Source: Neodontobutis hainanensis (lineage: Eukaryota; Chordata; Actinopteri; Gobiiformes; Odontobutidae). Taken from it: a DNA stretch of 64,000 nucleotides. The notes below the pieces were generated by a model. That model had not been told where the DNA came from, ran no database searches, and was given only the letters and a program-made list of their open reading frames with translations. The position numbers and the translations under genes are program-made. The stretch covers positions 1 through 64,000 of the forward strand of contig JALDNG010000775.1 in NCBI GenBank assembly GCA_024349245.1, in the 5' to 3' direction. This document shows positions 22,551-34,590 of the stretch, piece after piece; position 1 is the first letter of the stretch, and each line of letters starts with the position of its first letter.

Positions 22551-24334
22551 TCCCGAGTTCCCGAGGACCACATGAATGCAGCATTACTACAGGTCTATAA
22601 AAATAGAGAGCGTTGTGTCAGGAAGGGCATCCTGGATAAAAATATATGCCACTCTAAATATATGGATCCCTCCCTGTGGCAACCCTGAAGGAGCAGCTGA
22701 CACCTACTATTGTGTTTTTAAAGAGCTCTAAAGAAGAGAGAACACTAAAGCTTGGCACACACACAACTCATACTGTTTGAGTAGATCACGTCTGAGGAAA
22801 GCCAAAGATCACGATTAATGTGCTCACACACTGTACAACCGGATGGTTTGCTGCGACCGAGATTTCTGACATGTCAGAATTTCATCTGACCACCTATTTC
22901 TGGTTAGGAACTTGTTGGGAGGGGTTAATTGCGTAGGGCCCTGTACACAGGATACCAAGGACGCACAACAGCCCAGAATTTGGCTCAAAATGATGGTATG
23001 ACCAGATATGAGGTCAAATTCAGGTTGAAAATTGCACAGTGTATGCCTGGCTTTAGGAAACTCATGTAACAGGCCCAGGTCAATGCAACAGTCTCAAAAT
23101 GTTAACATGCATGCAACAAAAACATGCTACTTTGTATTTCCCCACAAGGATAATAAAGGAATAATAAAATAAAAATCAATTTGTTAATGGTGGGAAACAT
23201 TGATTTAGTTTAGTTTGCAAACAGAAACCTTAGGAGTTGATTTTATTATGTCATAAACGGACGGATTGGCAATTGGGAATACCGGGAACAATCCCGAACG
23301 GCCGGTCCATTTCAGGCCGAATCGCCGTGGTCAAATTTTTATTATTATTTTTATTATTATTATTTATTTTATATGATACGCTACCGTATCGCCTGTGGCC
23401 AGCCGCTCAGCTGCAGCAGAACGCAGCTGTGTGTCTGTGTGTGTGTGTGTTTCAGACTGGGCCAAACCAATACTTCCAATCTTAAGGGGGGATACGAGCG
23501 GCCCCTCCCAACTTGGACTGATCCTCGTATTTCCTGATATCCGATTGGCTCAAAGCGGCGATCAAAGAAGTTTACTTTGTTAGGTTTGAGTTTGTGTGAA
23601 TTCAACAGAGACAGACGGTAAAAATGTCAGAAGGAAAGAAGTGAAAGAAATGGGTGGGGCCGAAAAATAAGAATGAAAAAGAAAAATGTTGGCACAAGAG
23701 GCAGCTAAATGTGCCGAATTAGCGGACCTTTTCCGCACTGAAAAGGGTGCTGACACAGGAGCGTCTTGAGGCATTCATGCTAATGTGCACAGAAAAAGAG
23801 ATCCTAATGACTTTAGACAACGATGGAGTCATAGACAGAGTTGCAGAGTCGAGTAAACTTCTCCAAAGATTGCTGGTGATGTGAGGTAGGACAGTTTTAG
23901 GAGGAGCAACAGCAGCAGGAGAGGAGGAGGAGAAGAGAGGAATAGGAGCAGCAGCAGGAGAGAGGAAGAGAAGGAGCAGCAGGAGGAGAAGAGCAGGAAA
24001 CAGACAGGTAGATGGGCAGTGTGCAGGGCTGGGTAGGCAATCATATTAGACATATCAATCAAAGCTTTATTAAGAACACGCACACAAAAATAGAAAAATA
24101 CAGCACAATGTTACATATTTACATAAAGGATAAAATGCCAATAGTTCCACATTCTAGATAATAACCTGACTGAAGCACAGATTTAATTAGAAAATGTATT
24201 ATTCTTTGTCATATTTATTACTCATGTTCTTCTCATGCATATGTTATGTAGCTGTACAATCAGTAAGCAGAGGCAGGGTCCAGCAGAGGCAGGGTCCAGC
24301 ACAGGGGAAGCTGAGGCAGGGAGAGTTGAAAGTG

Positions 24335-24400
<66 letters not shown>

Positions 24401-24596
24401 TACATACATACATACACACAAAATCTCTATTGTATGGGACTGCATTGTAGTTTTTGAGTATGAGTGGGTGTGAGTATTTGTAACTATTTTATCACTCCGA
24501 CTGACTGTACACATGACATGCTGGTAGTTCGCAGTATACTGTGTGACTTATGTGTTTGAGATTAGGTTTTGGTTGTGTTCAGTGCAGTGGACTTGC
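22551..24596. other. Large intron region with decayed transposon-like and simple repeats
   Basis: No Cav3-like exon is recognisable between the Tc1-like element and about 24597. A segment near 23250-23800 (inverted-looking GGGAATACCGGGAACAATCC end, then a K/E-rich frame with AAKCAELADLF) resembles hAT-type transposon DNA, but weakly. A (TTA)n tract is at 23336-23375, a GT-rich tract at 23428-23451 and purine-rich DNA at 23890-24000. Confidence 0.4.
24337..24395. repeat. (CA)n microsatellite
   Basis: About 59 bp of pure CA dinucleotides, then a short CATA run. It produces spurious TH/VC frames on both strands. Confidence 0.98.
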
Positions 24597-24673
24597 TTAT
24601 ACAACCTGAGGAGGCAGGTGTTATCCTAAAGTTTCTTGAAGGTCTTCAGCGTAATCTGATTGAACAGAGAGCA
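24597..24673 (+). CDS. Possible decayed exon for domain IV S4-S5 linker
   Basis: GVILKFLEGLQRNLIEQ loosely resembles the Cav3 segment VLKLLKMAVGMRALLD and is in the right order, just before the IVS5 exon. No good acceptor is seen and the S4 basic residues are absent. Very tentative. Confidence 0.2.
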
Positions 24674-24707
24674 GGAGGAAGGTTGTTAAGTGTCATTTTT
24701 CCTCCAG

Positions 24708-24786
24708 GTTGGAAATCTGTGCTTGCTTTTCGCCTTCTTTTTCTTCATGTATGCTGTGTTGACAGTGGAGCTGTTTGGGAAACTTG
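24708..24786 (+). CDS. Cav3-like exon: domain IV S5
   Basis: Between CTCCAG and GTCAGT. Encodes VGNLCLLFAFFFFMYAVLTV and ELFGKL. It matches Cav3 VGNLGLLF and VELFG. Open. Confidence 0.93.
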
Positions 24787-24932
24787 GTCAGTCATAAACA
24801 CAAGCACAGTACATATATTATTATAAACATATTGTGTTTGTCGTATGTATTTAAAACATTGTTAATATAATGTGTATATTGTTTATATTATTATCATATA
24901 TTGATTGTTATATCGATCTTTCTCGTGACTAG

Positions 24933-25054
24933 AGTGTACTCCAGAGTATCCATGTGTTGGCTTGAGTCGCTACTGCCACTTTCAAAACTTTGGCAGTGCC
25001 CTCCTGACGCTCTACATACTGTGCACAGGAGACAACTGGAGCGGCATTTTGATG
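24933..25054 (+). CDS. Cav3-like exon: domain IV pore
   Basis: Between GACTAG and GTAGAC. Encodes ECTPEYPCVGLSRYCHFQNF, then ALLTLYILCTGDNWSGIL. The filter aspartate of repeat IV (TGDNW) is intact. Confidence 0.94.
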
Positions 25055-25340
25055 GTAGACAAACTCAAGAACAAGCCCACATCCACAACACAAAAGAAAA
25101 TTCTAGCACACAATTATAGCTTTGCCTGTGCACTGGCTCTAAAACATGTATTCCTAACGACTGTTATTGCTCCATCAATGTACATAGTGCAGCTGTAAAC
25201 ATTTATAGCAGTTATTCCTGTGGGGAAATTTCTTATCGGCATTCTCCACCAGGGGGCATCCAGCATGTTTTTGATGTTAGTGGGGCTTTGGTGAGTACCC
25301 AAAGAAAACCCACCCGAGCAAGTGGATGTTTTTAGAAAAT

Positions 25341-25540
25341 AAGTGGGGCTCAGTGGCTCAGTGGTAGAGCGCTTGTCCCTGGTGGTTCGATTCCCGCTCT
25401 CCTCACAGTTCATACTGTCGATGTGTCCTTGGGCAAGACACTCCTTGATTCCAGTGGTGTTCAGGCTGTAACACTGGTGAATTGAAGCTTAATGTAAGTC
25501 GCTTTGAATAAAAGCATCAGCTAAATGAATAAATGTAAAC
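25341..25540 (+). mobile_element. tRNA-derived SINE
   Basis: The head has A-box-like TGGCTCAGTGGTAGAGC and B-box-like GGTTCGATTCC. The body has GTGTCCTTGGGCAAGACAC and the tail AAGTCGCTTTGAATAAAAGC, then CAGCTAAATGAATAAATG. The same family is at 42401-42610. The pol III boxes are inside, and the element has no coding capacity. Confidence 0.85.
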
Positions 25541-25860
25541 GTAAGTAACGTTCCACAATAGTTTGCAGTTGTGTAAGTTTTCTAATCAAAGTTATCAGTT
25601 CAACAACATAAACACTGCTAAAACAGCTTGAAGTGCAATGATGTCATGGTATACCACGTGCCAAGAAATGTATGGCCCTGTCCCTCCAAGTGGTACATGT
25701 GTGAAGGATGCCCCAATGCTGCAGTAACGTCTCAATCAGACTCCATTGAGCCTTTTATTCACATTTCCTCAAGTATGCATCAGACCTGACTTTGCTGGAA
25801 AATATTTTTAATTCTACCGTGATTTTTTGATGTCTACGTTTTTTCATTGATTTGTTAAAG

Positions 25861-26019
25861 GATACTTTGAGGGAGTGCCGACTGGATGATGTAAACTGTT
25901 CAACCTACCTGTCCTGGGCTGCCCCACTGTGCCTTATCACCTTTGTTATAATGGTCCAGTTTGTTTTGGTGAACCTTATTGTGGCCGCCATTATACAGGC
26001 CCAAGAGGAGAGCAGGGAT
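25861..26019 (+). CDS. Cav3-like exon: domain IV S6
   Basis: Between TTAAAG and GTAAGT. Encodes DTLRECRLDDVNCSTYLSW and then VIMVQFVLVNLIVAAIIQAQ with EESRD. It matches Cav3 KDTLRDC and QFVLVNV-IAV. Open. Confidence 0.95.
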
Positions 26020-26266
26020 GTAAGTCCAAAAGCACACATCACATCTACAAGTCAAATGTTTTTTATTATTATTATGTTGTATTGTGGTTTAAAAGGTCAC
26101 AAAAATAACAAGGGACTTGTTTTAAGCCCTGAGTGTAGTCCTCAGTCAGTCTCAAACGTGTACTTCAGGGACATATAATAGAGAGGATAGAGTTTTAAAG
26201 ATCCAACTTGTTTTGTTGAAAATTCACTTATAACTTGCATAACTAGCCTGTCTTTTATTGGAACAG

Positions 26267-26311
26267 GAGGTGTATCAGAGGCAGCACGTTGACCAGGAGC
26301 CACCAGAATGA
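26267..26311 (+). CDS. Cav3-like terminal exon with very short C-terminus
   Basis: After GAACAG it reads EVYQRQHVDQEPPE then TGA (26309-26311), in phase with the IVS6 exon. Vertebrate Cav3 channels have a C-terminal tail of hundreds of residues, so this is a severe truncation, or the wrong splice choice for the last exon. Confidence 0.6.
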   Translation, partial: EVYQRQHVDQEPPE

Positions 26312-26327
26312 ATAGAATCAAATATTA

Positions 26328-26650
26328 ATGTCATTCATTCATTCATTAATTCATCCATTTATTTATTATTTTTTATTGATCCATTTATTCATTCATTTAT
26401 TCCTTGATTTGTTAATTTATTCATTTATTCATCAATTCATTCATTTATTAATTCATTCATTTATTCATTCATCCATTTATTCATTTATTCATTCATTCAT
26501 ACATTTATTATTTCATGAATTTATTCATTCATTTATTCATTCATTCATTAATTCATTTATTCATTTGTTCATTAATTTATTCATTGATTCAATTATTCAT
26601 TCGTTCATTTATTCATTCATTTATTCATTCATTCATTTTAATAAGTTGTT
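26328..26650. repeat. (TTCA)n microsatellite
   Basis: About 320 bp of imperfect TTCA/TTTA tetranucleotides, starting some 20 bp after the channel stop codon. Were the terminal exon real, this would lie in the 3' UTR. It causes the spurious I/H/F/S-rich frame. Confidence 0.95.
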
Positions 26651-26699
26651 TATAAATTATTTTGTACATATGTTTATGTTTGTAAATATGTTTGAATAA

Positions 26700-29600
26700 T
26701 TAAATAATTACTATAATAATCTCTGATCTCTAATTTTCTTCTTTAACACTGTGTTACTTTTAACCACACACCACCTACAGAGCCTAAAAATCATAAATAA
26801 CAATTTATTACATTATTTTTGATGATTTACATCAAACAAGGAAACTAGCCGCTCTTCTAAAGACTAAGTGCATCTGGTGGGTCAGATACCTTTGACCCGA
26901 CCTGCCCCATACTGCTCCAGTGGAAACGAGGCTCATGTAACTGAGTTGGAGGGATGTCCAACTCATTTTAGTTCAGGGCCACAGTCTGAGGAAAAGAGAG
27001 AGCAGGAAGTGGACGTCTGAGATCAGTGAGCTGCAGGACAGAACAACACAAGTTTTCCTTCTTTCTGACTGCCATAAGACTCTACCATTAGTCAGTCTGT
27101 GGAAGATGAAGAATTCTGCCTTAACTCATTTGAAGAGCCCTAACAACCGAATTTCCATTAAATAAAGTTTAAAGGGGATTGTTACGTAGGCTGACTGGGA
27201 AGTGGCTGGGCGTTTGTGAATTAAAAGTAATAATGAGCAGAAAACAGAAGCTATAATAAATATCAAAGTGCACAATGTGCAAAAAGTGCAATGGAGGCTG
27301 GTGGAGTTCAGTCCTCCAGCAGCAGAACAAAAATGTTTATAACATCCGCTTAAATAACTGGGTAAAAACATTAACACTTTTTAAAAGTTATTAACAATAA
27401 CTATGTTAGAATTCTCTTTGAAATAAGCCAAAAACATAACCCATATTTAAAAACCAATACGATTTACAAACCCTAAAAACCAAAGACTTGTACTCACTGA
27501 AACCCCTAAACCATTCAACAACCCACTTTGTTTTCCCTCACATTCCCCTGCCTTGGTCTGACCGGAACCTTTTAGTGTGTTTTTGTTTCTCTGGGGTCTT
27601 TTTGGCCAGAAACCTGGACATATTAAAAGCACATTTAAAACACACTCACTTTTCTCGATACAAGTTCTAATTGTTTCTTCTCTTATTTATACAATCATGT
27701 GCGATGTCTTTATTTAAGTGCAACTTTGATTTTGTATAAAGTGATGTGTTCTTTAAAAGTGCTAAGTGTATCTTTAAAGTGCTCAGTGACATGTTCAGTG
27801 CGCTGTGCATTTATACATTACGTTAACGACCTGTTACAGGGAATAATAAAGTCATTTTGAGTTTTAAATTAACAGTTATGGATCTTTCAAAAAGTAAATT
27901 TGACTTGAAACGTAGACATAAGGCATCCACCCACCCAGTGTGGAACAGGTACCTCTGGTTTGTGCTTGCTCTTTCTAGTCAAACAAAACATTTACAAAAT
28001 ATAACACTATTGATTTGAACTTTTATTGAAAGGTTAAAAGGTTCTGGTGGCTCCAAATGTGAGAAGGTGGTACTTTTGCTCAATGGGTGTCCAGTTTTTA
28101 AATTTGTGACATTAAGCAAATTAAGGTCTAAGCAATTACAAAAAAAAAGTTACATAATATAAAAGTAAACACATCTATTGTTAAATATATAAATTAATAA
28201 TAATAATCCATCAAAGTGTTTAAAAATAATCAAAACATTGCAAAAACAAAACTGTTTAAAGTAACATGTTACAACAGGATCAACAGAATGAAAGTTAAGT
28301 TTCTAAAAACAAACAACACAATTCTTCAAAGGAACTTTATTTTGTAACAAACAATATGAAGAGAAGGATAGCTCAGAAGAAGTCAGAGTGAACAAAACTG
28401 TGGATAAAGGTTGTAAATTAGAGGATCATAGGCTGTCACTTCTCCTGCGCTCCACCAGAGACCTGCTTCAGGAGAAGGGAGGCTGGCTGCAGGGAGCCTT
28501 AGGGACATGGCAGGGCCTTTTTTCACACTCGGCAGCCTCTGTGCAGGATCGAACTGGTCACATTGGCCAGCAGTCCCAAAACCTGGTCCCAGGTTGGTGC
28601 TTTGTCAATGTGCTGTGACATATCCTGTTGTGTAATATTTTTGATATTATGTGTTTTATTCTTGTATACTTATTTAGTTACTCATTTATGCATGATGAGT
28701 TAATGTTGTGTTTTAAGGTTTATAATCAAGGATTTATATATATTATATCTATGAACATATTAATAGGAAAAAGAAAACATAATGATTAGTTTAATGCACA
28801 CAGGAAAGATCTAGTTAAAGATAAGAGACATGTGTCTGCTCCAGAAGGGGTCAGAAAGTAACTGGGACAAAGTTAAAGGCTCTCGCTGTGAAGAGACGAG
28901 AGAAACCACCACAAGAGGCTTCAAACTCACAGATGGATCTCTCACATCAAGTCAACACCGTGTACAGTGTGCTGCAGAAACCTAAAAGCCTGAGGGCACA
29001 GCGCCCCTGCAGGACACACAGAACAACACAGACACACCTTATAAAAGTACAAATGTTATTTCTAAGCTTATTGCCATTTTATTTCAAGGGTTTTTATATT
29101 TTAACATTAAGCTTTGTTGTGTAGGAGACCAAATTAAAAAGCAAATGTCAAATGTAATCTTTATATTAAAAGTATTTTTTCTTTGCTCTGGTATCCTGAC
29201 CTGTTACCCTCAGTCTTTACTTAGATTGTGCTTTTGTGTTGGTCCCACATGAGTAAAAACCCTGATCTGACTCTGAGTGTGTCGGCAGAGGTTTGTTTAA
29301 ACTGATGGTTTGTGCCCTCGAGCACTGGTAATCCATCTTGTAAACGTTATAAAGGATCTTTGAGAAGGATACGACACAGACTCAACATCGATAGAACTAA
29401 TCAAACCTAAATAAAGAACAAATGAAGACAGAGTTTTAAAGACTCACAGAGGAACCCTAGAGCCCAAACTGAAGAGAGTCATCCTCAAATCTGCACTTGT
29501 TTGCATTAAAAATCTCATGTATTGTTTATTTTTCCTAGCAAACTTAATTTTTAGCATTTGTGACATGTTTGTACTTTGGGTACAGCTGTGAACATTGAAC

Positions 29601-31189
29601 ATTACATTGAAAAGAGTGCGCTGCCATTGGTCGACACTGGCGTGTCATAAATGCTCCAGGAAGATTAATATCTGCTGAATGTGTCTTTTATTACAGAATA
29701 ACTGCAACAGAGAAAATGGAGGCAACGTGAAACCCAATAAATTCTGTCAATTCAATAATGTAATGTTTTACAAAGCAGAGATAAATGCAGTATGTGGCTA
29801 AGCTAATGCTAAGCTAACTAACTACAGTTTGATATTTTTAAATAAAAAGAAGCAGGGAGGTCCTCAGCTGCTTTTGGGAGAAAGTGAAATCTGAGACAGG
29901 GATGGAAAAAGAAAATTTTCTATCGTTTTAAATCCAGGTAACTGCTATTTCTATTTTGTCCACTGTGGTCGCAGTGTTTTAGTAATAGTAGAGAACACAA
30001 CACAACACTGACTCCCAGGACTGAACAGCAGAGGGCAGCAGTGCACCATCTGGTCCCATAAATGGTAAGTTTGTTTTATTCTTTTGTCTTTTGCTGTAAA
30101 AATAACTCTGTGACAGAGAAAAGTAGACACAAGGTGTAAAATTCTGCAAAAATGACCACTTTCTATTTATTCTCTGAGGAGAATGGGAAACCTGTCTGTT
30201 TTTATCTGTAGCCGAAAGGTCAGCGAAAGTGCATAAAGGCTCCTTCGTTAAATACGTTTATGCTAGCAAAACATTAGCTTCAAAGATATATTGTGAGAAT
30301 GAGTTTGTGAAAACACACACATGATGAACTACGGTAGCTCCACATGGACAAAAGACAATCTCTCGACAGCCAACATTAACCTTTTTGGTCTGTGATTAAT
30401 GAGATCACTGACATTATAATGTAATTGTACCTCTTTGCACTTTAGACCAAAGAATAACAAGGAGTTGTTGTTATTTATAGGTTTTTATTCTATTCTTTTA
30501 CTGGTCCACTTCAGATTGTGTTTCCTGAACTAAAAGTGTTTGAAACTCCTGCTTTGGAATATAGTCTGAAAATAAGATATTTACAATGTATTAACAAATT
30601 ATTATTTTCACACTGCAAATACCTTATAAATGTGTTAATCCAATTGTAAAGCAATAAGTTATTTAGCTTCTAAGATTAAAATTTACTGTACATTCATTAA
30701 TAAAAGGTTCTTAATGGGTTGTAAACCATTAACCAGTGTTATATATAAAATTTGCTTTCACTTTTCTTAAGGACTACCTCTAAATAACTTTATACATTAA
30801 TGTTTTCTAATCCTTATGTAAACCCTTGTAAAGAGGAGATCAATCTGTGACATGTGATCATGCACTGTAAAAACTTTACTGACACACCTTTTAAAACATT
30901 ACCAATATCTATAAACTACAAAGGCATATATTTTATTATATTTACTGTATATGTGTTAGAAAGTGTGCCAGTGAAGGTTTTGCAAGTTTTGTCTTAAAAA
31001 TAAGAAAGTAACAAGTTGAAAAAGAAGAAACACCAGCTTTTAAACATACCTTCTTTAATTCAGAGCTCTCACTTTTGCCGTTATAAAAATGACACACATT
31101 TTGTCTTTGGTTTTTCTATTAAAATGTGAGAATGTTGCTGTATATTAAGTTTCTTTGATTGCTTATATATTGACATTTCTGATTTTCAG
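26700..31189. other. Intergenic DNA without supported genes
   Basis: AT-rich sequence. One 76-codon frame (28388-28618) contains RDLLQEKGGWLQGAL, but I cannot assign it. Nothing else is supported, apart from ordinary short frames. Confidence 0.5.
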
Positions 31190-31225
31190 TGCTGAATATC
31201 CTTGTCTTCATTGGACATGCTGAAG
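31190..31225 (+). CDS. Isolated signal-peptide mini-exon, Fc-receptor-like type
   Basis: 36 bp between TTTTCAG and GTAATG. With phase-1 entry it reads LNILVFIGHAEG, the hydrophobic second half of a split signal peptide as used in Fc-receptor-like genes. No matching first exon or Ig exon is seen before the LTR element. It may be a relic of a neighbouring paralogue or an alternative leader exon. Confidence 0.4.
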
Positions 31226-33134
31226 GTAATGCACCTTTATTTTCTGTCGATATTCATCTTTGTTTCTTCTTCCTTTGTATTTTAGATGTTGAGTTGAGAA
31301 ATAATCCAAATGTGTCTCATTTCTACACCGGATAAACACTTACCATTGCATGATGAGCGGAGAATACCAGTGTCGGTCTTCAGAGCGGATCGATAAATGT
31401 GACTAAACTTGTAACTGTGTCCGTAAAGTATTCAGATTATTATTCGAACAGATTGTGACGTGAAAAAACAATCTTTGTGTTGAGTTGAGCTAGAGTCTTG
31501 CTTAATCTGTGATGTGTGTTAAGGTTTGTTGTTAAATTTGAGGTAGAGTGACTTTAAATGCCCTTCAGTTGGACTCACTGCAGCTTGAATTGTTTGTATT
31601 TATTGGTGCAAGCAGATTTATTAAAACAGTGAATAATTGTTGTATATTTTAAAGATCTTCAGCTGCTACACAAAATAATTTTACTGAACAGTAACACCCT
31701 ACAGCAGGGTGAACAAACTAGAAATAAAAGTCTGTAACTTGGCTGGTTTGTATTTGGCTCGGTAGAAAAGAAGCGGCTGACTTTGAGTTCAGTTTCTTGG
31801 AATATCAGACATATGGCCTTTGAGGAGACTCCAGTGAAAAACTCTAAAACTCAATTAATTGTCTTTAATTATTATTAAATTAGTAGTTAATGCTTGGCAG
31901 ATTGAACAGCCAGTATTGGGTCCTTGGGCCTTGGTTTGACCACCACTGCTACAAATATTCAAGAGTCCCACCAAGACACTATAAGGCACTGCAGCAGAGC
32001 TTTACATGGATTACAATGAATTGATGATTTACTATAGGTTTTAAATGATTATGTAGTTATTATATTTGCTGATTCTGCTGATTAGGCTTATAGATGATTA
32101 AACTGATGGACAGGAGTTTGTGTCGCACTGGAAATGAAAAAGGGAATTTTGAAACCTCCATTAAAGCAACAAAATAAACTGTTTCACCATCTCCTAACCT
32201 TAGCTTCAGCTGTCACCTGTAGCTCCGCTCCACCTTGGCAGGGAGCGCGCAGCATCTCGTGAGCGCGCACCTCCTGGAGCTGCTCAGCTGTGAGTGTTTT
32301 CTCCTTAAAACTGTTCACAGATCTGGAGACTATAGAGTTCAGTCAGAAACCAGAATGAACCAGGATCTGACTTTAACTCATGGATGAACACTAACAGAGA
32401 GGATCAGGCCCAGGACGACATCACTGCTCCTTGAACTCCAGCACATTCAGTTTTTAAAGTGTGTCACTGCACTTGTTTCATTTTAGGTCAAAAGCCACAC
32501 ATTTCTATGACGTTCAATGACACACTTTATCTCACTCCTCTGTGAGCTGTACTGTAGCTTCAGTTCTGACAAACACACAAACAATTATAAACCTCTACAG
32601 AACAATAACCACAAAAGACAAGTATCTAACACGTTTCTGAACAAGAATGATGTTATCTCTCCTTCAGCTTCAAGACGACAATACAGTTCATAGTTGCTCC
32701 TTCTTTGTCTCAGTGTCATTTTAGAGTCAAGAAGAAGTAACACATCTATTTCCTTTAGTTCTTACACTGATCTTCAATGTTTTTCTTAGTACTCAATATA
32801 TCTAACGGAGTAAAGATCAACAGGTTCATATAACAATGATCAGACTGTATTTAGTTGTTTACAATATTTTAGTGCTACAGGTGTCACTTCTACTGCTAAC
32901 TGCCGACTTACATGTGATGCATATAGTTTAATGATTATTTAAAATGTATTCTATTTTTATTTTATTCTAAACAGGTGTTGCATGATGGGTCGACTGTGAG
33001 AAAAGTCTCAAAGTGTGAAAGCTGTGGTTCAGTGTCTGTGTGAGGTAAGTGTGAAAAAGGAAGTGCAGACCAGTTAAACATATCTTCATCAAATGTACCC
33101 TCCTCTTCCTCTGTGAGTGCTGTAGATGAAGCCT
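31226..33134. other. Intergenic DNA without supported features
   Basis: No splice-flanked coding segment or recognisable repeat was seen here. A GC-richer patch lies near 32215-32290. Confidence 0.5.
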
Positions 33135-33139
33135 GTAAT

Positions 33140-33634
33140 TGTCATGATTCATGTCTGTTTTATATTGTTTCCGGTTTGTATCGTATTCAATGGACTTTAT
33201 TTTGAAATGTCGTGCCCTTGTCTGTGTTCATGCTTGACTTCCTGCCTTGTGTTTTTCCCTCCTGTGTGATTACCTGCTCCGCCCTAATATGTTTCACCTG
33301 TCCCTTGTTGTCTGTGTCTATTTATACCTGTTTGTCCCTCCCCTCAGTACCAGGTCATTGTCATTGTCTCTGTCTCCGTCTCTGTCACCGTCACCGTCAC
33401 CCGTAAGTTTGGTCTGTGTTCCTTTTGTTGCCACTTGTGAATTTTCTAGTTCGTGGTTTTGGTATTTTCATTTTCTCTGGAATTTTGCCTGTGTTTTCGG
33501 TTCTGGGAGAATTTTGGTTTTTGGATTTTTGTATGCGTCTGTTTCTCTTAAAAATAAATTTGGTTTAAACGTTTTCTTGGAGTTTGGGTTGTTTGCATTG
33601 GAGTCTTCCTGTTCCTGAGCCCGCGGTCTTGACA
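33140..33634 (+). mobile_element. 5' LTR
   Basis: 495 bp, TG...CA ends. It holds a TATA-like TTTATACC near 33321 and an AATAAA near 33553. A TGG that could begin a primer binding site lies 9 bases after the LTR end, but I cannot assign the tRNA. Confidence 0.92.
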
Positions 33635-33654
33635 GAATGACCTGGTCAGAACTG

Positions 33655-34590
33655 AGACTCCGCAGCCCCAGAACTGTCTTCCAGAGTCTTCGTGTCAGCC
33701 CCAGAACTGTTTTCCAGAGTCTTCGTGTCAGCCCCAGAACCGTTTTCCAGAGTCTTTGTGTCAGCCCCAGAACTGTTTTCCAGAGTCTTCGTGTCAGCCC
33801 CAAAACTGTTTTCCAGAGTCTTCGTGTCAGCCCCAGAACTGTTTTCCAGAGTCTTCGTGTCAGTCCCAGAACTGTTTTCCAGAGTCTTCGTGTCAGCCCC
33901 AGAACTGTTTTCCAGAGTCTTCGTGTCAGCCCCAGAACGGTTCTCCAGAGTCTTCGTGTCAGCCCCAGAACTGTTTTCCAGAGTCTTCGTGTCCGTCCCA
34001 GAACTGTTTTCCAGAGTCTTCGTGTCAGCCCCAGAACTGTTTCCCAGAGTCTTCGTGTCAGCCCCAGAACTGTTTTCCAGAGTCTTCGTGTCAGCCCCAG
34101 AACTGTTTTTCCAGAGTCTTCGTGTCAGCCCCAGAACTGTTTTCCAGAGTCTTCGTGTCAGCCCCAGAACTGTTTTTCAGAGTCTTCGTGTCAGCCCCAG
34201 AACTGTTTCCAGAGTCTTCCCAGCCCACAGAACTGTTTCCAGAGTCTCCTTCAGCCCCCAGAACTGTTTCCCGAGTCTTCGCCCAGCCCCAGAACTGTTT
34301 CCAGAGTCTTCGCTTTAGCCTCCAGAACTGTTTCCAGAGTCTTCGCCCAGCCTCCAGAACTGTTTCCAGAGTCTTCGCCCAGCCCCAGAACTGTTTTCAG
34401 AGTCTTTGCCTCAGCCCCTAGAGAGTTTTCCTGAGAGTACGTCTCAGCCCCCAGAGAGTTTTCCTGAGAGTACGTCTCAGCCCCCAGAGAGTTTCCCTGA
34501 GAGTACGTCTCAGCCCCAGAGAGTTTTCCTGAGAGTACGTCTCAGCCCCAGAGAGTTTTCCTGAGAGTACGTCTCAGCCCCAGAGGCTCA
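33655..34590. repeat. 33-bp minisatellite inside the LTR element
   Basis: Unit CCCAGAACTGTTTTCCAGAG plus TCTTCGTGTCAG. It degenerates after 34205 and changes to a related 33-bp unit with GAGAGTACGTCTCAG after 34424. Period 11 codons, so all three frames stay open; not a gene. Confidence 0.95.

Larger units (their letters stand above)
11058..26311 (+). pseudogene. T-type (Cav3-like) voltage-gated calcium channel alpha-1 gene, copy A, 5'-truncated
   Basis: More than twenty splice-flanked segments translate in order to a Cav3-type four-domain channel: domain I pore loop and S6, domains II and III, and domain IV to S6. The pore filter residues give the T-type E-E-D-D signature: TLEGW (I), TQEDW (II), SKDGW (III), TGDNW (IV). 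Family members conduct low-voltage-activated Ca2+ current in the plasma membrane. Exons for the N-terminus and domain I S1-S5 are not visible; the palindrome lies where they should be. Several exons need one- or two-base shifts, and a TAA interrupts the domain II S2-S3 region. S4 segments II-IV look depleted, and only 14 codons follow the IVS6 exon. It is likely a pseudogene, though some lesions are in homopolymers and may be sequence errors. Confidence 0.85.

Noticed and set aside
24194..24514. Frames over the CA repeat (TH or VC runs)
   Set aside because: Pure dinucleotide repeat translation.
26328..26699. 123-codon I/H/F/S-rich frame
   Set aside because: Translation of the TTCA microsatellite.
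28388..28618. 76-codon frame containing RDLLQEKGGWLQGAL, reminiscent of a GGW motif of apoptosis regulators
   Set aside because: A single short motif, no flanking domain or convincing splice sites; not enough to assign.
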